5,782 nucleotides of DNA from an uncultured Prevotellaceae bacterium (GCA_945827465.1 CALZOH010000196.1:1-5782), one strand, 5' to 3'. Shown: positions 1-5,525, counted from the stretch's first letter. The notes: generated by a model not told the origin, from the letters alone. Translations and numbers: made by a program.

Positions 1-37
1 CATATCGTCGGCAGCGTCAGATGTGTATAAGAGACAG
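1..37 (+). other. Sequencing adapter (Nextera read-1 transposase adapter), not genomic
   Basis: Positions 5-37 are the complete 33-base Illumina Nextera read-1 adapter. It consists of the 14-base primer part (TCGTCGGCAGCGTC) followed by the 19-base Tn5 mosaic end (AGATGTGTATAAGAGACAG). Positions 1-4 (CATA) lie where the last four bases of the i5 index would be, and they match the end of index S506 (ACTGCATA), although four bases are weak evidence. The orientation is adapter then insert, as in a real library molecule, so the genomic sequence begins at position 38. The mosaic end is an engineered Tn5 end and should not be read as a native transposon. Confidence 0.97.
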
Positions 38-812
38 CTTCAATATTGGCGCCATTATTCAGCATGGCCGTTGCAAAAGAATGTCTTAATACATGAGGAC
101 TACGTTTTTTCTGCGTAGTAACAAGCCCCAAATACTTTTCCACTATCGTTCTCACCATGGAACGGGTAATACGTTTACCGTTGTTACCAACAAAAAGCGG
201 ACATCCGGGCGCCTTACTATCGCCATGACACCTCTGTATATAATCCGTCAACCGATTTCTCATTTCCTCCCCGAAGGGAATCAAACGTTGCTTATTACGT
301 TTTCCGGTCACCTTGATAGTGTTTGTTCCGAAGTCGACATCTTCCACGTTCAAGCCTATTAATTCTGCCAGACGCACACCCGTAGAATAAAATGTCAACA
401 TCACCATATAATCACGCATGCCCTCAACGGTATCAGGGAATACCAGGTCGTCAAACAATCGTTCCATTTCTCCTTCCCTTATATAATAAGGTAAGGCCTT
501 CTTTCGTTTGGGGCATTCCACCTTTTGAGTGGGATCGCTTTTAATATATTCGCGCGAAAGCAGGAACTTATAAAACGACCGAAGCGCGCTCATCCTCGTA
601 TTGACGGATGAAGCAGCGCTTCCGTTATTCATTTGTGAGATTATCCACTCGCGAATATCAGTATCCTGAATGGAATCCCAATCTATCTTTTTCCCTAGTT
701 GATTTTCTACAAACTCAGCAAAATCCGAAAGAATATAATCGTATTCTTTTACTGTCGCCTCTGAGTAAGCCCTTTCCGACGAAAGATAGTGTAGAAAATC
801 CTCTTTATACAT
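38..812 (-). CDS. xerC: Xer-type tyrosine recombinase, 3' end missing
   Basis: Translating the minus strand from the ATG at 812-810 gives 258 codons that stay open to the adapter. Residues about 1-90 form the N-terminal SAM-like core-binding domain (starts MYKEDFLHYL). Residues about 105-258 form the catalytic domain. The visible catalytic residues are R147 (STGVRLAEL), K171 in the beta-hairpin (VTGKRNKQR), and H240 and R243 (HVLRHSFAT). The last His/Trp and the nucleophilic Tyr lie in the missing part, roughly 35 residues judging from the usual length near 295. XerC/XerD-like enzymes cut and rejoin DNA to resolve chromosome dimers, and relatives act as integrases or invertases. The position directly downstream of rpsU recalls the Bacteroides block rpsU-recombinase-hpf-tuf, which argues for a resident housekeeping copy rather than a phage or transposon integrase. 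The name xerC is by resemblance and context; the exact paralogue is not proven. No good Shine-Dalgarno is present (AAGGA lies only 2 bases before the ATG). Confidence 0.9.
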
Positions 813-833
813 CGTCCTTGCGTTATTTCGATA

Positions 834-865
834 CGAATATACGCAAAAGAGACGAGTCTCGACAA
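834..865 (-). promoter_or_regulatory. Possible promoter for the Xer-type recombinase
   Basis: On the minus strand, TATATTCG (834-841) is one base off the Bacteroidetes -7 box TAnnTTTG. A TTG (863-865) lies 21 bases upstream at the -33 position. Transcription would start about 15 bases before the ATG. The match is weaker than the other promoters in the window. With only 75 bases between rpsU and the recombinase gene and no terminator seen between them, co-transcription from the rpsU promoter is equally likely. Confidence 0.35.
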
Positions 866-887
866 TAAAAAGTCTTAAAAATTACAA

Positions 888-1079
888 TTACGCCTCTTCA
901 CGATGGAGAGCCTGCACATAAACGGCGTGCTCTTTAGCAATGCGACGTTTAACAGAGGGTTTGTCAAACTGCTGACGGGCACGGAGTTCTTTCACGATAC
1001 CTGTCTTTTCAAACTTTCTCTTAAACTTCTTCAATGCTCTTTCGATGTTCTCGCCATCTTTTACTGGAACTACAATCAT
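888..1079 (-). CDS. rpsU: 30S ribosomal protein S21 (bS21)
   Basis: This is a 63-residue, strongly basic protein beginning MIVVPVKDGENIERALKKFK and ending in HREEA, full length for the Bacteroidetes bS21 family. The conserved N-terminal MIVVPVKDGENIE-type start and the basic helical region KKFKRKFEKTG...RARQQF identify it. It belongs to the small ribosomal subunit and sits beside the 3' end of 16S rRNA. In Bacteroidetes, bS21 helps hold the anti-Shine-Dalgarno in a pocket, and some members of the phylum use an unusually strong Shine-Dalgarno in front of rpsU for feedback control. Here the leader (ATAAACAAAAAATATG) contains no such sequence. The gene has its own promoter and is followed 75 bases later by the recombinase gene, with which it may share an mRNA. 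Confidence 0.97.
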   Translation of the reverse strand: MIVVPVKDGENIERALKKFKRKFEKTGIVKELRARQQFDKPSVKRRIAKEHAVYVQALHREEA

Positions 1080-1133
1080 ATTTTTTGTTTATCTATTTAA
1101 GTTTATTATTATCAGACTTTTTTAATGTGGGCG

Positions 1134-1164
1134 CAAAATTACGCATTCTTTTCTTCCCCCGCAA
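1134..1164 (-). promoter_or_regulatory. Promoter of rpsU
   Basis: The minus strand carries a perfect Bacteroidetes -7 box TAATTTTG (1134-1141). A TTG -33 element (1162-1164) lies exactly 20 bases upstream, within the usual 19-21 spacing. It predicts a start near 1127 and an A/T-rich 5' leader of about 48 bases without a Shine-Dalgarno. This is one of the two best-formed promoters in the window. Confidence 0.75.
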
Positions 1165-1408
1165 GATTTTTCGTAAATATTTTAATCAATTTTCTATTTC
1201 TCCGTCGTTTTTCCCTTCGTCACAAAGCATCCTCACCTGCTTTTAAGGCATTCTTTACACCCTTTTACGAGGGCCGGAGCACATTAAACGACCCTATTCC
1301 CCATACATCACCTCACCCATCACAGATGACTCTTTATATAATATATATAAGGTATAGGAGCAACGTTCTACATTTTACCTCGTCCAACAACACTTCTCAA
1401 GGCAGACA
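1165..1408. other. Gene-free stretch between rpsU promoter and mdh terminator
   Basis: No convincing gene is seen on either strand. The short open frames here have Phe/Pro/Ser/His-rich translations with no family resemblance and no promoter box. The only internal pattern is an A/T palindrome at 1334-1350 (TTATATA, 3-base spacer, TATATAA), which could be chance in this A/T-rich stretch. No tRNA cloverleaf was recognised. The plus strand is C/T-rich from about 1185 to 1330. Confidence 0.5.
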
Positions 1409-1442
1409 ATAGCGCCGTCCCCATGATCAGAGACGGCGCTAT
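1409..1442 (-). terminator. Hairpin terminator downstream of mdh
   Basis: An 11-base-pair perfect stem (ATAGCGCCGTC at 1409-1419 with GACGGCGCTAT at 1432-1442) encloses a 12-base loop. It starts 34 bases after the mdh stop codon. The stem is G/C-rich in its core, as expected for an intrinsic terminator. However, on the mdh transcript it is followed by AUUGUCUGCC, not a true U-tract. It may therefore work as a weak terminator, with a factor, or as a 3' end-protecting hairpin. Confidence 0.6.
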
Positions 1443-1476
1443 AGAGAGAACTATCTTCTATTAACCACGATTCGGA

Positions 1477-2469
1477 TTACAAATTCGGGTTAATCTTATT
1501 CCACTCAGAGATGGGAGGAACAATATTCAATGTCACCAACTCATCACGCATCTTGCAAAGGTGCTCATAGCTGGCATCCAGCTTGGCGTTCTCTTCGGCA
1601 GTACCCTGGGGAACAGTATAGTGGCAACCGGTAGCATCCAAAGTGGTATTCATGGCCATCATAATATGGTCATACTTATCGGTTGATACATACGTACCGG
1701 CAGGCCAAGCAAACTTCTCACCGCCCATTGCGCTGCGAATCATCTCCACAGAAAGATATGCAGGACTTTGGAAGGAAGAACGTCCACGCAATTCGATAAT
1801 CTTGGCACCGCCCTTAGTTACGTCCACCTTCATCTGCTCCCATTCAGCCTCAGAGAAAGCATCTGTACCAATGATTTCAGCCAACGGAGTTCCGGCAATC
1901 TTAACTTGAGAACCAAACACAGCCATTTGTTCACCGTGACCACCATACGTAGCGCAGCCCGTTACTTCACTTTGCTGTACATTAAACTTCTTGGCCAACG
2001 CACTCTGCAAGCGAGTAGAGTCCAATCCTGCCAATGTGGTAACCTGTCCGGGTTTCAATCCGGAATAAAGCAAGGTAACCAAACCGGTCAAATCAGCCGG
2101 ATTGAAAATGATCACTACGTGTTTTACGTCAGGACAATAAGCCTTGATGTTCTTTCCAAGACCTTCAGCAATCTCACAGTTGCCTTTCAACAAGTCCTCG
2201 CGAGTCATACCTTGCTTGCGAGGTGCACCACCTGAAGAAATGATATACTTAGCATTGGTAAAAGCTTCCTTCACGTCGGTAGTTGCCGTAATCTTTACGT
2301 CACCAAAACCGCTCTGACGCATTTCCTCAGCCACACCTTCCGGTGAGAACACATCATACAAACAAATATCGTTTGTCAAACCCATCATAAGGGCTGTCTG
2401 AACCATGTTGGAGCCAATCATACCGGCGGCACCAACAATCACGAGTTTGTCATTTGTCAAAAATTTCAT
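1477..2469 (-). CDS. mdh: Malate dehydrogenase (NAD-dependent)
   Basis: This 330-residue cytoplasmic enzyme interconverts malate and oxaloacetate with NAD. In Bacteroidales it serves the reductive branch of central metabolism that leads through fumarate to succinate and propionate. The Rossmann glycine motif is GAAGMIG (13-19), and D39 (CLYDV) ends the second strand, typical of NAD rather than NADP preference. The mobile-loop arginines R84 and R90 (APRKQGMTR) mark malate rather than lactate specificity. N123 (FNPAD), R153 (LDSTR) and the catalytic pair D150 and H178 (YGGHGEQMAVF) are all present. The length is normal for the Bacteroides form, and the protein starts MKFLTND, the usual start of this group. 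No Shine-Dalgarno is visible. A promoter lies about 56 bases upstream and a hairpin follows the stop, so it is probably a single-gene unit divergent from the lipoprotein genes. Confidence 0.97.
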   Translation of the reverse strand: MKFLTNDKLVIVGAAGMIGSNMVQTALMMGLTNDICLYDVFSPEGVAEEMRQSGFGDVKITATTDVKEAFTNAKYIISSGGAPRKQGMTREDLLKGNCEIAEGLGKNIKAYCPDVKHVVIIFNPADLTGLVTLLYSGLKPGQVTTLAGLDSTRLQSALAKKFNVQQSEVTGCATYGGHGEQMAVFGSQVKIAGTPLAEIIGTDAFSEAEWEQMKVDVTKGGAKIIELRGRSSFQSPAYLSVEMIRSAMGGEKFAWPAGTYVSTDKYDHIMMAMNTTLDATGCHYTVPQGTAEENAKLDASYEHLCKMRDELVTLNIVPPISEWNKINPNL

Positions 2470-2524
2470 AATGAATCTATTTTAATGAATTATATTTATT
2501 GCTTTCAGTCATTTTTACTGCATG

Positions 2525-2532
2525 CAAAGTTA
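2525..2532 (-). promoter_or_regulatory. Promoter (-7 box) of mdh
   Basis: TAACTTTG on the minus strand is a perfect Bacteroidetes -7 box and predicts a 5' leader of about 48 bases. No clear TTTG/TTG lies 19-21 bases upstream, so the -33 element is weak or absent; that region is A/G-rich instead. Confidence 0.65.
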
Positions 2533-2717
2533 CAATTTCTTCTTTATAATATCCTTTCTTTGAGTGAAAGACTTTTAAGAATACAGCAGCTGCTTACTGG
2601 CATCATTTTCCTTATCACCATATATTCGTTACCATAAAATACGGTCATGGTATTCATACCAAAACATCATTCCTGCACTTCTTCGCTCTAAAAGAGATAG
2701 AATTGGTTTCTTTGAAT
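2533..2717. other. Divergent intergenic core between mdh and the META lipoprotein gene
   Basis: About 185 bases lie between two outward-facing -7 boxes, with no plausible gene; the minus-strand open frame crossing it has no family resemblance. It contains two short dyads that could bind a regulator. One is AGCAGCTGCT (2585-2594). The other is TGGTAT-TC-ATACCA (2648-2661), preceded by TACCAT a few bases earlier. Nothing else is recognised. Confidence 0.4.
2648..2661. repeat. Short inverted repeat, possible operator
   Basis: TGGTAT, two bases, ATACCA: a perfect 6+6 dyad in the divergent region, about 57 bases before the -7 box of the META lipoprotein gene. A further TACCAT at about 2631-2636 repeats one half-site. 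Size and symmetry suit a dimeric DNA-binding protein, but no regulator is encoded nearby and chance is possible. Confidence 0.3.
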
Positions 2718-2725
2718 TAACTTTG
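2718..2725 (+). promoter_or_regulatory. Promoter (-7 box) of the META-domain lipoprotein gene
   Basis: TAACTTTG is a perfect -7 box on the plus strand, followed by C as in most promoters of this window. No TTG lies at the right -33 spacing. The predicted leader is about 50 bases and A/T-rich just before the ATG. Confidence 0.65.
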
Positions 2726-2782
2726 CAGGCACAAAGCGCACTCATGACTATTCCGATTATCCATAATTTATTTTTATAGAAC

Positions 2783-3193
2783 ATGAAAAAGTTGCATTTA
2801 ATCACCCTCACAGCAGTATCGCTGCTTCTTGCCAGTTGTTCCACCAGCGGCAAAGCCGTTGACAATGCCTCCATACAAGGCGATTGGATGATCCTTACAG
2901 CTTTGGGCATCAACACTGCAGGTGGAGAAGAAACTCCTTACATCAAATTCGACGGCAAAGAGAAAGTCAATGGATTTGCCGGAGTCAACCGATTCTTCGG
3001 CTCCTACCAATGCACCAAAGGCAAACTCACCTTCTCCTCGATGGGCATGACTCGTATGATGGGCCCCAACATGCAAATTGAAGATTCCGTATCAAAGGCC
3101 CTCGGCAAGGTAGATCGCGTTCGCATCAAAGGCACCAGTGCCACCCTCTATGATGCCCAAGGGAAAGCTGTCATCACCATGAAGCGGAAATAA
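2783..3193 (+). CDS. META-domain (HslJ-like) lipoprotein
   Basis: A 136-residue protein. Residues 1-18 form a lipoprotein signal peptide (basic MKK, hydrophobic core, lipobox LASC) with C19 as the lipidated cysteine. The following STSGKAVD has no acidic cluster, so retention in the periplasm is more likely than surface display. Residues about 31-135 match the META domain: GDW near the start, the core NGFAGVNRFFGSY (63-75), then KLTFSSMGMTRMMGP (81-95), and a C-terminal strand TLYDAQGKAVITMKRK. META proteins such as E. coli HslJ are small beta-rich envelope proteins linked to heat or antibiotic stress; the molecular function is not established. Two positions that are usually cysteine in the family (the C of GCN and the C after TRM) are V68 and a Gly here. 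The gene has its own promoter upstream and a terminator downstream, so it appears monocistronic. Confidence 0.88.
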   Translation: MKKLHLITLTAVSLLLASCSTSGKAVDNASIQGDWMILTALGINTAGGEETPYIKFDGKEKVNGFAGVNRFFGSYQCTKGKLTFSSMGMTRMMGPNMQIEDSVSKALGKVDRVRIKGTSATLYDAQGKAVITMKRK

Positions 3194-3216
3194 CAACTTC
3201 CCTGCATATCCATCAG

Positions 3217-3266
3217 AAAAAAGGACGATGCCGAAAGATACACGGTTCATTTCGTCCTTATTTTCT
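3217..3266 (+). terminator. Intrinsic terminator after the META lipoprotein gene
   Basis: AAGGACGA (3221-3228) pairs with TCGTCCTT (3252-3259). An A-run lies before the stem and ATTTTCTT after it. An inner GCCG/CGGT pairing (one G-U) probably shortens the loop. It begins about 24 bases after the stop codon and ends just before the promoter of the next gene, so it separates the two lipoprotein transcripts. Confidence 0.75.
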
Positions 3267-3276
3267 TGGTTTGCAT

Positions 3277-3284
3277 TAACTTTG
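3277..3284 (+). promoter_or_regulatory. Promoter (-7 box) of the second lipoprotein gene
   Basis: TAACTTTG is a perfect -7 box, giving a leader of about 30 bases. The best -33 candidate, TTTCG about 22 bases upstream, falls inside the preceding terminator stem, so terminator and promoter may overlap physically. Confidence 0.65.
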
Positions 3285-3318
3285 CCCTCAATATCTCATT
3301 ATCCAAACATCATTATTT

Positions 3319-3735
3319 ATGAAACAACTCATCCTCGGGGCTCTCATCGCCCTATTGTTCGCCTCATGCGGCACATCTCCCAAGAGTGGCATCAATGTTC
3401 TTGGTCGCTGGTACGTCTACACCGACGAAACCATGCAGGAAGTCGACTCCACCGCCTTCTTTGAATTCTATAAGAACCAACATTACGGCCGTCGTTACCA
3501 CGATGCAGGCAGTTTAGAGGTGGGAACCTACGCCTGCAACTCCAATACCAAGGAAGATTACGGCGACAAGCCTTCCAAGCGCGTCAGTATCACCACGCAG
3601 GCAGGCGATGAATACTTCGTTGATATCGTTAAAGACAACGAAAGCTACATGTTTGTCATCACTTATCGCGAAAACGACAAAGAAACCATCCTATACTGCA
3701 CCAAAGACAAGAAAAGCGAAGAGAATCCGCAATAA
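3319..3735 (+). CDS. Small lipoprotein of unknown family, possibly lipocalin-like
   Basis: A 138-residue protein. Residues 1-16 form a lipoprotein signal peptide ending in the lipobox FASC, with C17 lipidated. The next residues, GTSPKSG, carry no acidic cluster, so surface export is not indicated. The mature part has alternating hydrophobic and polar residues typical of a small beta-barrel or sandwich. It opens with VLGRWYVYTDE (28-38), then FFEFYKNQHYG, SLEVGTYACN (65-74), RVSITTQAGDEYFVDIV and SYMFVITYREN, and ends in a charged tail. The G-x-W start followed by a glycine-tyrosine strand recalls lipocalin-like and META-like domains, but no specific family is recognised. Two cysteines (C73, C127) could form a disulfide. 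It lies in tandem with the META lipoprotein gene, separated by a terminator and a promoter. No function is assigned. Confidence 0.85.
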   Translation: MKQLILGALIALLFASCGTSPKSGINVLGRWYVYTDETMQEVDSTAFFEFYKNQHYGRRYHDAGSLEVGTYACNSNTKEDYGDKPSKRVSITTQAGDEYFVDIVKDNESYMFVITYRENDKETILYCTKDKKSEENPQ

Positions 3736-3751
3736 ATTCTTCTCCTATTGC

Positions 3752-3781
3752 TTGTTGTTCAATGAAAAGTTGCTAACTTTG
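3752..3781 (+). promoter_or_regulatory. Promoter of rpsO
   Basis: TTG (3752-3754), 19 bases, then the perfect -7 box TAACTTTG (3774-3781), matching both Bacteroidetes promoter elements at normal spacing. It starts only 17 bases after the stop of the preceding lipoprotein gene. No terminator is seen between them, so some read-through into rpsO is possible. Confidence 0.75.
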
Positions 3782-3783
3782 CA

Positions 3784-3807
3784 CCCGCTTGCAAAAAAGA
3801 ATGCGGG
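3784..3807 (+). promoter_or_regulatory. Hairpin at the 5' end of the rpsO mRNA
   Basis: CCCGC (3784-3788) pairs with GCGGG (3803-3807). TT/AA extends the stem around a bulged base, and the loop contains six A residues. It begins where transcription should start, so it would form the extreme 5' end of the mRNA. It could stabilise the transcript or act in S15 feedback control, which uses different leader structures in different bacteria. It is not the E. coli pseudoknot. Confidence 0.45.
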
Positions 3808-3835
3808 CGTCAATCATTAAACCATTTTATATATT

Positions 3836-4105
3836 ATGTATTTAGATTCTGAAAAGAAGAAAGAAATCTTTGGACAATACGGAACGTCCAACACGGATAC
3901 CGGTTCTGCTGAGAGCCAGATAGCCTTGTTCTCATACCGTATTTCCCATTTGACGGAGCACATGAAGGCCAACCGTAAAGATAATACGACTGAAAGGGCC
4001 TTGACAAAATTGGTAGGTAAGCGTCGTGCACTGCTCAACTACCTCAAGCGCAACGATATTGAGCGTTATCGCGCCATCATCGCTAAGCTTGGCTTGCGTA
4101 AGTAA
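3836..4105 (+). CDS. rpsO: 30S ribosomal protein S15 (uS15)
   Basis: An 89-residue basic protein of exactly the family length. It carries the S15 signature with TGSAESQIALFSYRISHLTEH (22-42, written here as one recognisable block ending in the conserved LTEHMK) and GKRRALLNYLKRND (61-74). It binds the central domain of 16S rRNA early in assembly of the small subunit and forms bridges to the large subunit. The start ATG is followed by YLDSEKK, the common Bacteroidales beginning. The preceding CATTTTATATATT contains no Shine-Dalgarno, normal for this phylum. It has its own promoter and a strong terminator, so it is a single-gene unit. Confidence 0.98.
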   Translation: MYLDSEKKKEIFGQYGTSNTDTGSAESQIALFSYRISHLTEHMKANRKDNTTERALTKLVGKRRALLNYLKRNDIERYRAIIAKLGLRK

Positions 4106-4120
4106 GCATTTTCATTTCCT

Positions 4121-4157
4121 AAAAACAGGATGCATCATTGGATGCATCCTGTTTTTT
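4121..4157. terminator. Bidirectional intrinsic terminator between convergent genes
   Basis: A 16-base-pair perfect stem (AAAAACAGGATGCATC at 4121-4136, GATGCATCCTGTTTTT at 4141-4156) has a 4-base ATTG loop and T-runs on the 3' side of either strand. It sits 15 bases after the rpsO stop and 47 bases beyond the stop of the decarboxylase-like gene, so it can end transcription from both directions. Confidence 0.92.
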
Positions 4158-4204
4158 ATATCTATACGCACGAAACCGTCAGATTGTTTCAAGACACAAA
4201 CACC

Positions 4205-5488
4205 TTAGGTATTCATCCGACCCAGCTTCTCACCCATCAGGATGTGCTCGTATCCTCCACCGTCTTTCTTCGGCGAAAGCAACTCAAAGGCAGCCTTCTT
4301 TTGGAAGACCAATACAAAATCGGAACCGCCAAAAAGGAAGTAGCCCAACATATCCCCTTTCTCCACGCGATCACCCACTTTGAGCGTCGGTTCGATATTC
4401 ACCGATGCCACTTGAGACATTCCTATAGGCATTACAGCCACCAACCCGTAATCATCGGTTTCAACAATGGCCAAACCTCGCGTCTCTATGCTCTGCCAAC
4501 CGGGCACTGAACAGTCAACCACATATTGTTGAAGACTGGGTTCCCACGTAATGGTTCCGCCCAAAGCATCATCGCCGGGAATTACACGCAGCTCGCGAAT
4601 CACACCACTCACGGGGAAGTGGTAACGATGGTAGTCGTTAGCATTCAGAAACGCATGAAAGAACACACCGCCGGCAAAGGCATCACAATATGGAGACTGA
4701 GGAGAAATCAGATTCCTAACCGAGTTAAATACACGAGACTTGACAGCGATCTTTTCATCGGTCACGATGTAAGACTCCTCATCAATATCCCATGCCCCCT
4801 GCGGTTCACAATCTGCAGGCGAACAGACCACAGTCTCGTCATCCTTCGATGCGATAGGACGCTGATCCGGCGATTTCAGATGCCTTGCAAAGAAGTCATT
4901 GAACGAATGCCAATTCGATGGATCTTCATACCAACCCTTAGTCATACCCAATTCCTCCTGTTGCATCATCAGTGCTTCATATTCCTTATTCCATGATTCA
5001 GGCGAGGACAAGAAAGTTCCCCACGCCTTGCAGTACTCAATCAGCCAAGAGCGATAGGGTTCAACATATTGCACCGAAGCAGTAAAGAAGTTCTCGCCTT
5101 CCAACTCTTCCAAGGGCATACAGTTGATAAAGTAACAATAACACAATGCCTGATACATACAGCCAAACACAGTGGGCTGACCGGGACAAAAGATTACATC
5201 CCAAGGCATCGTCTTTTGAGAGCGATCCACAAAATCATAATAGGCCTCCAACGACTGCACGGGATTGGTTGACACATCCGGATTGATGGCCTTGCCCTTT
5301 TCAATGGCCTTTGTCAAGAGTTGCTTCACACGCCCATCGTTTTCGACGATGGAAATAAGCTGTTGAGTAGTCTCACTATACGAGTTCTTGGGATCATTGT
5401 TGTCAGAGTCAGAGCACGACATGCAAAAGAAAATCACAAGTGACCAAAGCACCCAATGGAGTCGACCATATTTTTTATACGAACACAT
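4205..5488 (-). CDS. Lipoprotein with PSD/PsiD-type pyruvoyl-dependent decarboxylase domain
   Basis: A 427-residue protein. Residues 1-24 form a signal peptide (KKYGR, then a hydrophobic run) ending in CMSC, with C25 the likely lipidated cysteine; the lipobox is unusual in having Cys at -3. The next residues, SDSDNND, resemble the acidic surface-export signal of Bacteroides lipoproteins. Residues about 40-195 match the N-terminal extension of PsiD-like proteins (EAYYDFVDR, then WGTFLSSPESWNKEY and GWYEDPSNW). Residues about 195-400 are the phosphatidylserine decarboxylase fold: FNDFFARHLKSPDQRPI, SPAD with D225, FLNANDYHRYHFPVSG with H287 and H290, and GYFLFGGSDFVLVF. Self-cleavage between G388 and S389 would leave a pyruvoyl group on a chain of about 39 residues. 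Known members decarboxylate phosphatidylserine or, for fungal PsiD, L-tryptophan. The substrate here cannot be read from the sequence. It is too long and too unlike the usual ~230-residue Bacteroides Psd to be the housekeeping enzyme. Confidence 0.85.
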   Translation of the reverse strand: MCSYKKYGRLHWVLWSLVIFFCMSCSDSDNNDPKNSYSETTQQLISIVENDGRVKQLLTKAIEKGKAINPDVSTNPVQSLEAYYDFVDRSQKTMPWDVIFCPGQPTVFGCMYQALCYCYFINCMPLEELEGENFFTASVQYVEPYRSWLIEYCKAWGTFLSSPESWNKEYEALMMQQEELGMTKGWYEDPSNWHSFNDFFARHLKSPDQRPIASKDDETVVCSPADCEPQGAWDIDEESYIVTDEKIAVKSRVFNSVRNLISPQSPYCDAFAGGVFFHAFLNANDYHRYHFPVSGVIRELRVIPGDDALGGTITWEPSLQQYVVDCSVPGWQSIETRGLAIVETDDYGLVAVMPIGMSQVASVNIEPTLKVGDRVEKGDMLGYFLFGGSDFVLVFQKKAAFELLSPKKDGGGYEHILMGEKLGRMNT

Positions 5489-5525
5489 AGATATACTATT
5501 ATGATTGATGATAATTAATTAATAG

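Noticed and set aside
19..37. Tn5 mosaic end as a native transposon terminus
   Set aside because: It is part of the complete Nextera adapter, including the primer sequence just before it, so it is a library artefact.
849..860. GAGAC-GA-GTCTC palindrome between rpsU and the recombinase gene
   Set aside because: A 2-base loop is too tight for a terminator hairpin and no T-run follows. It lies just upstream of the weak -7 box and may be chance.
1334..1350. A/T palindrome TTATATA-ATA-TATATAA as a regulatory site
   Set aside because: It is a simple TA-repeat pattern in A/T-rich DNA, far from any start codon; probably chance.
1125..1412. Plus-strand open frame of 95 codons in the rpsU-mdh gap
   Set aside because: Its start overlaps the minus-strand rpsU promoter, it has no promoter box, and its composition is Phe/Pro/His-rich without family resemblance.
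1768..2235. Plus-strand open frame of 155 codons opposite mdh
   Set aside because: It lies wholly antisense within the mdh coding region and has no domain-like features.
2629..2916. Minus-strand open frame across the divergent region
   Set aside because: It overlaps the start of the META lipoprotein gene and its promoter; the translation matches nothing recognisable.
4526..4996. Plus-strand open frame of 156 codons opposite the decarboxylase gene
   Set aside because: It is antisense to a gene with clear conserved motifs, and its own translation shows none.
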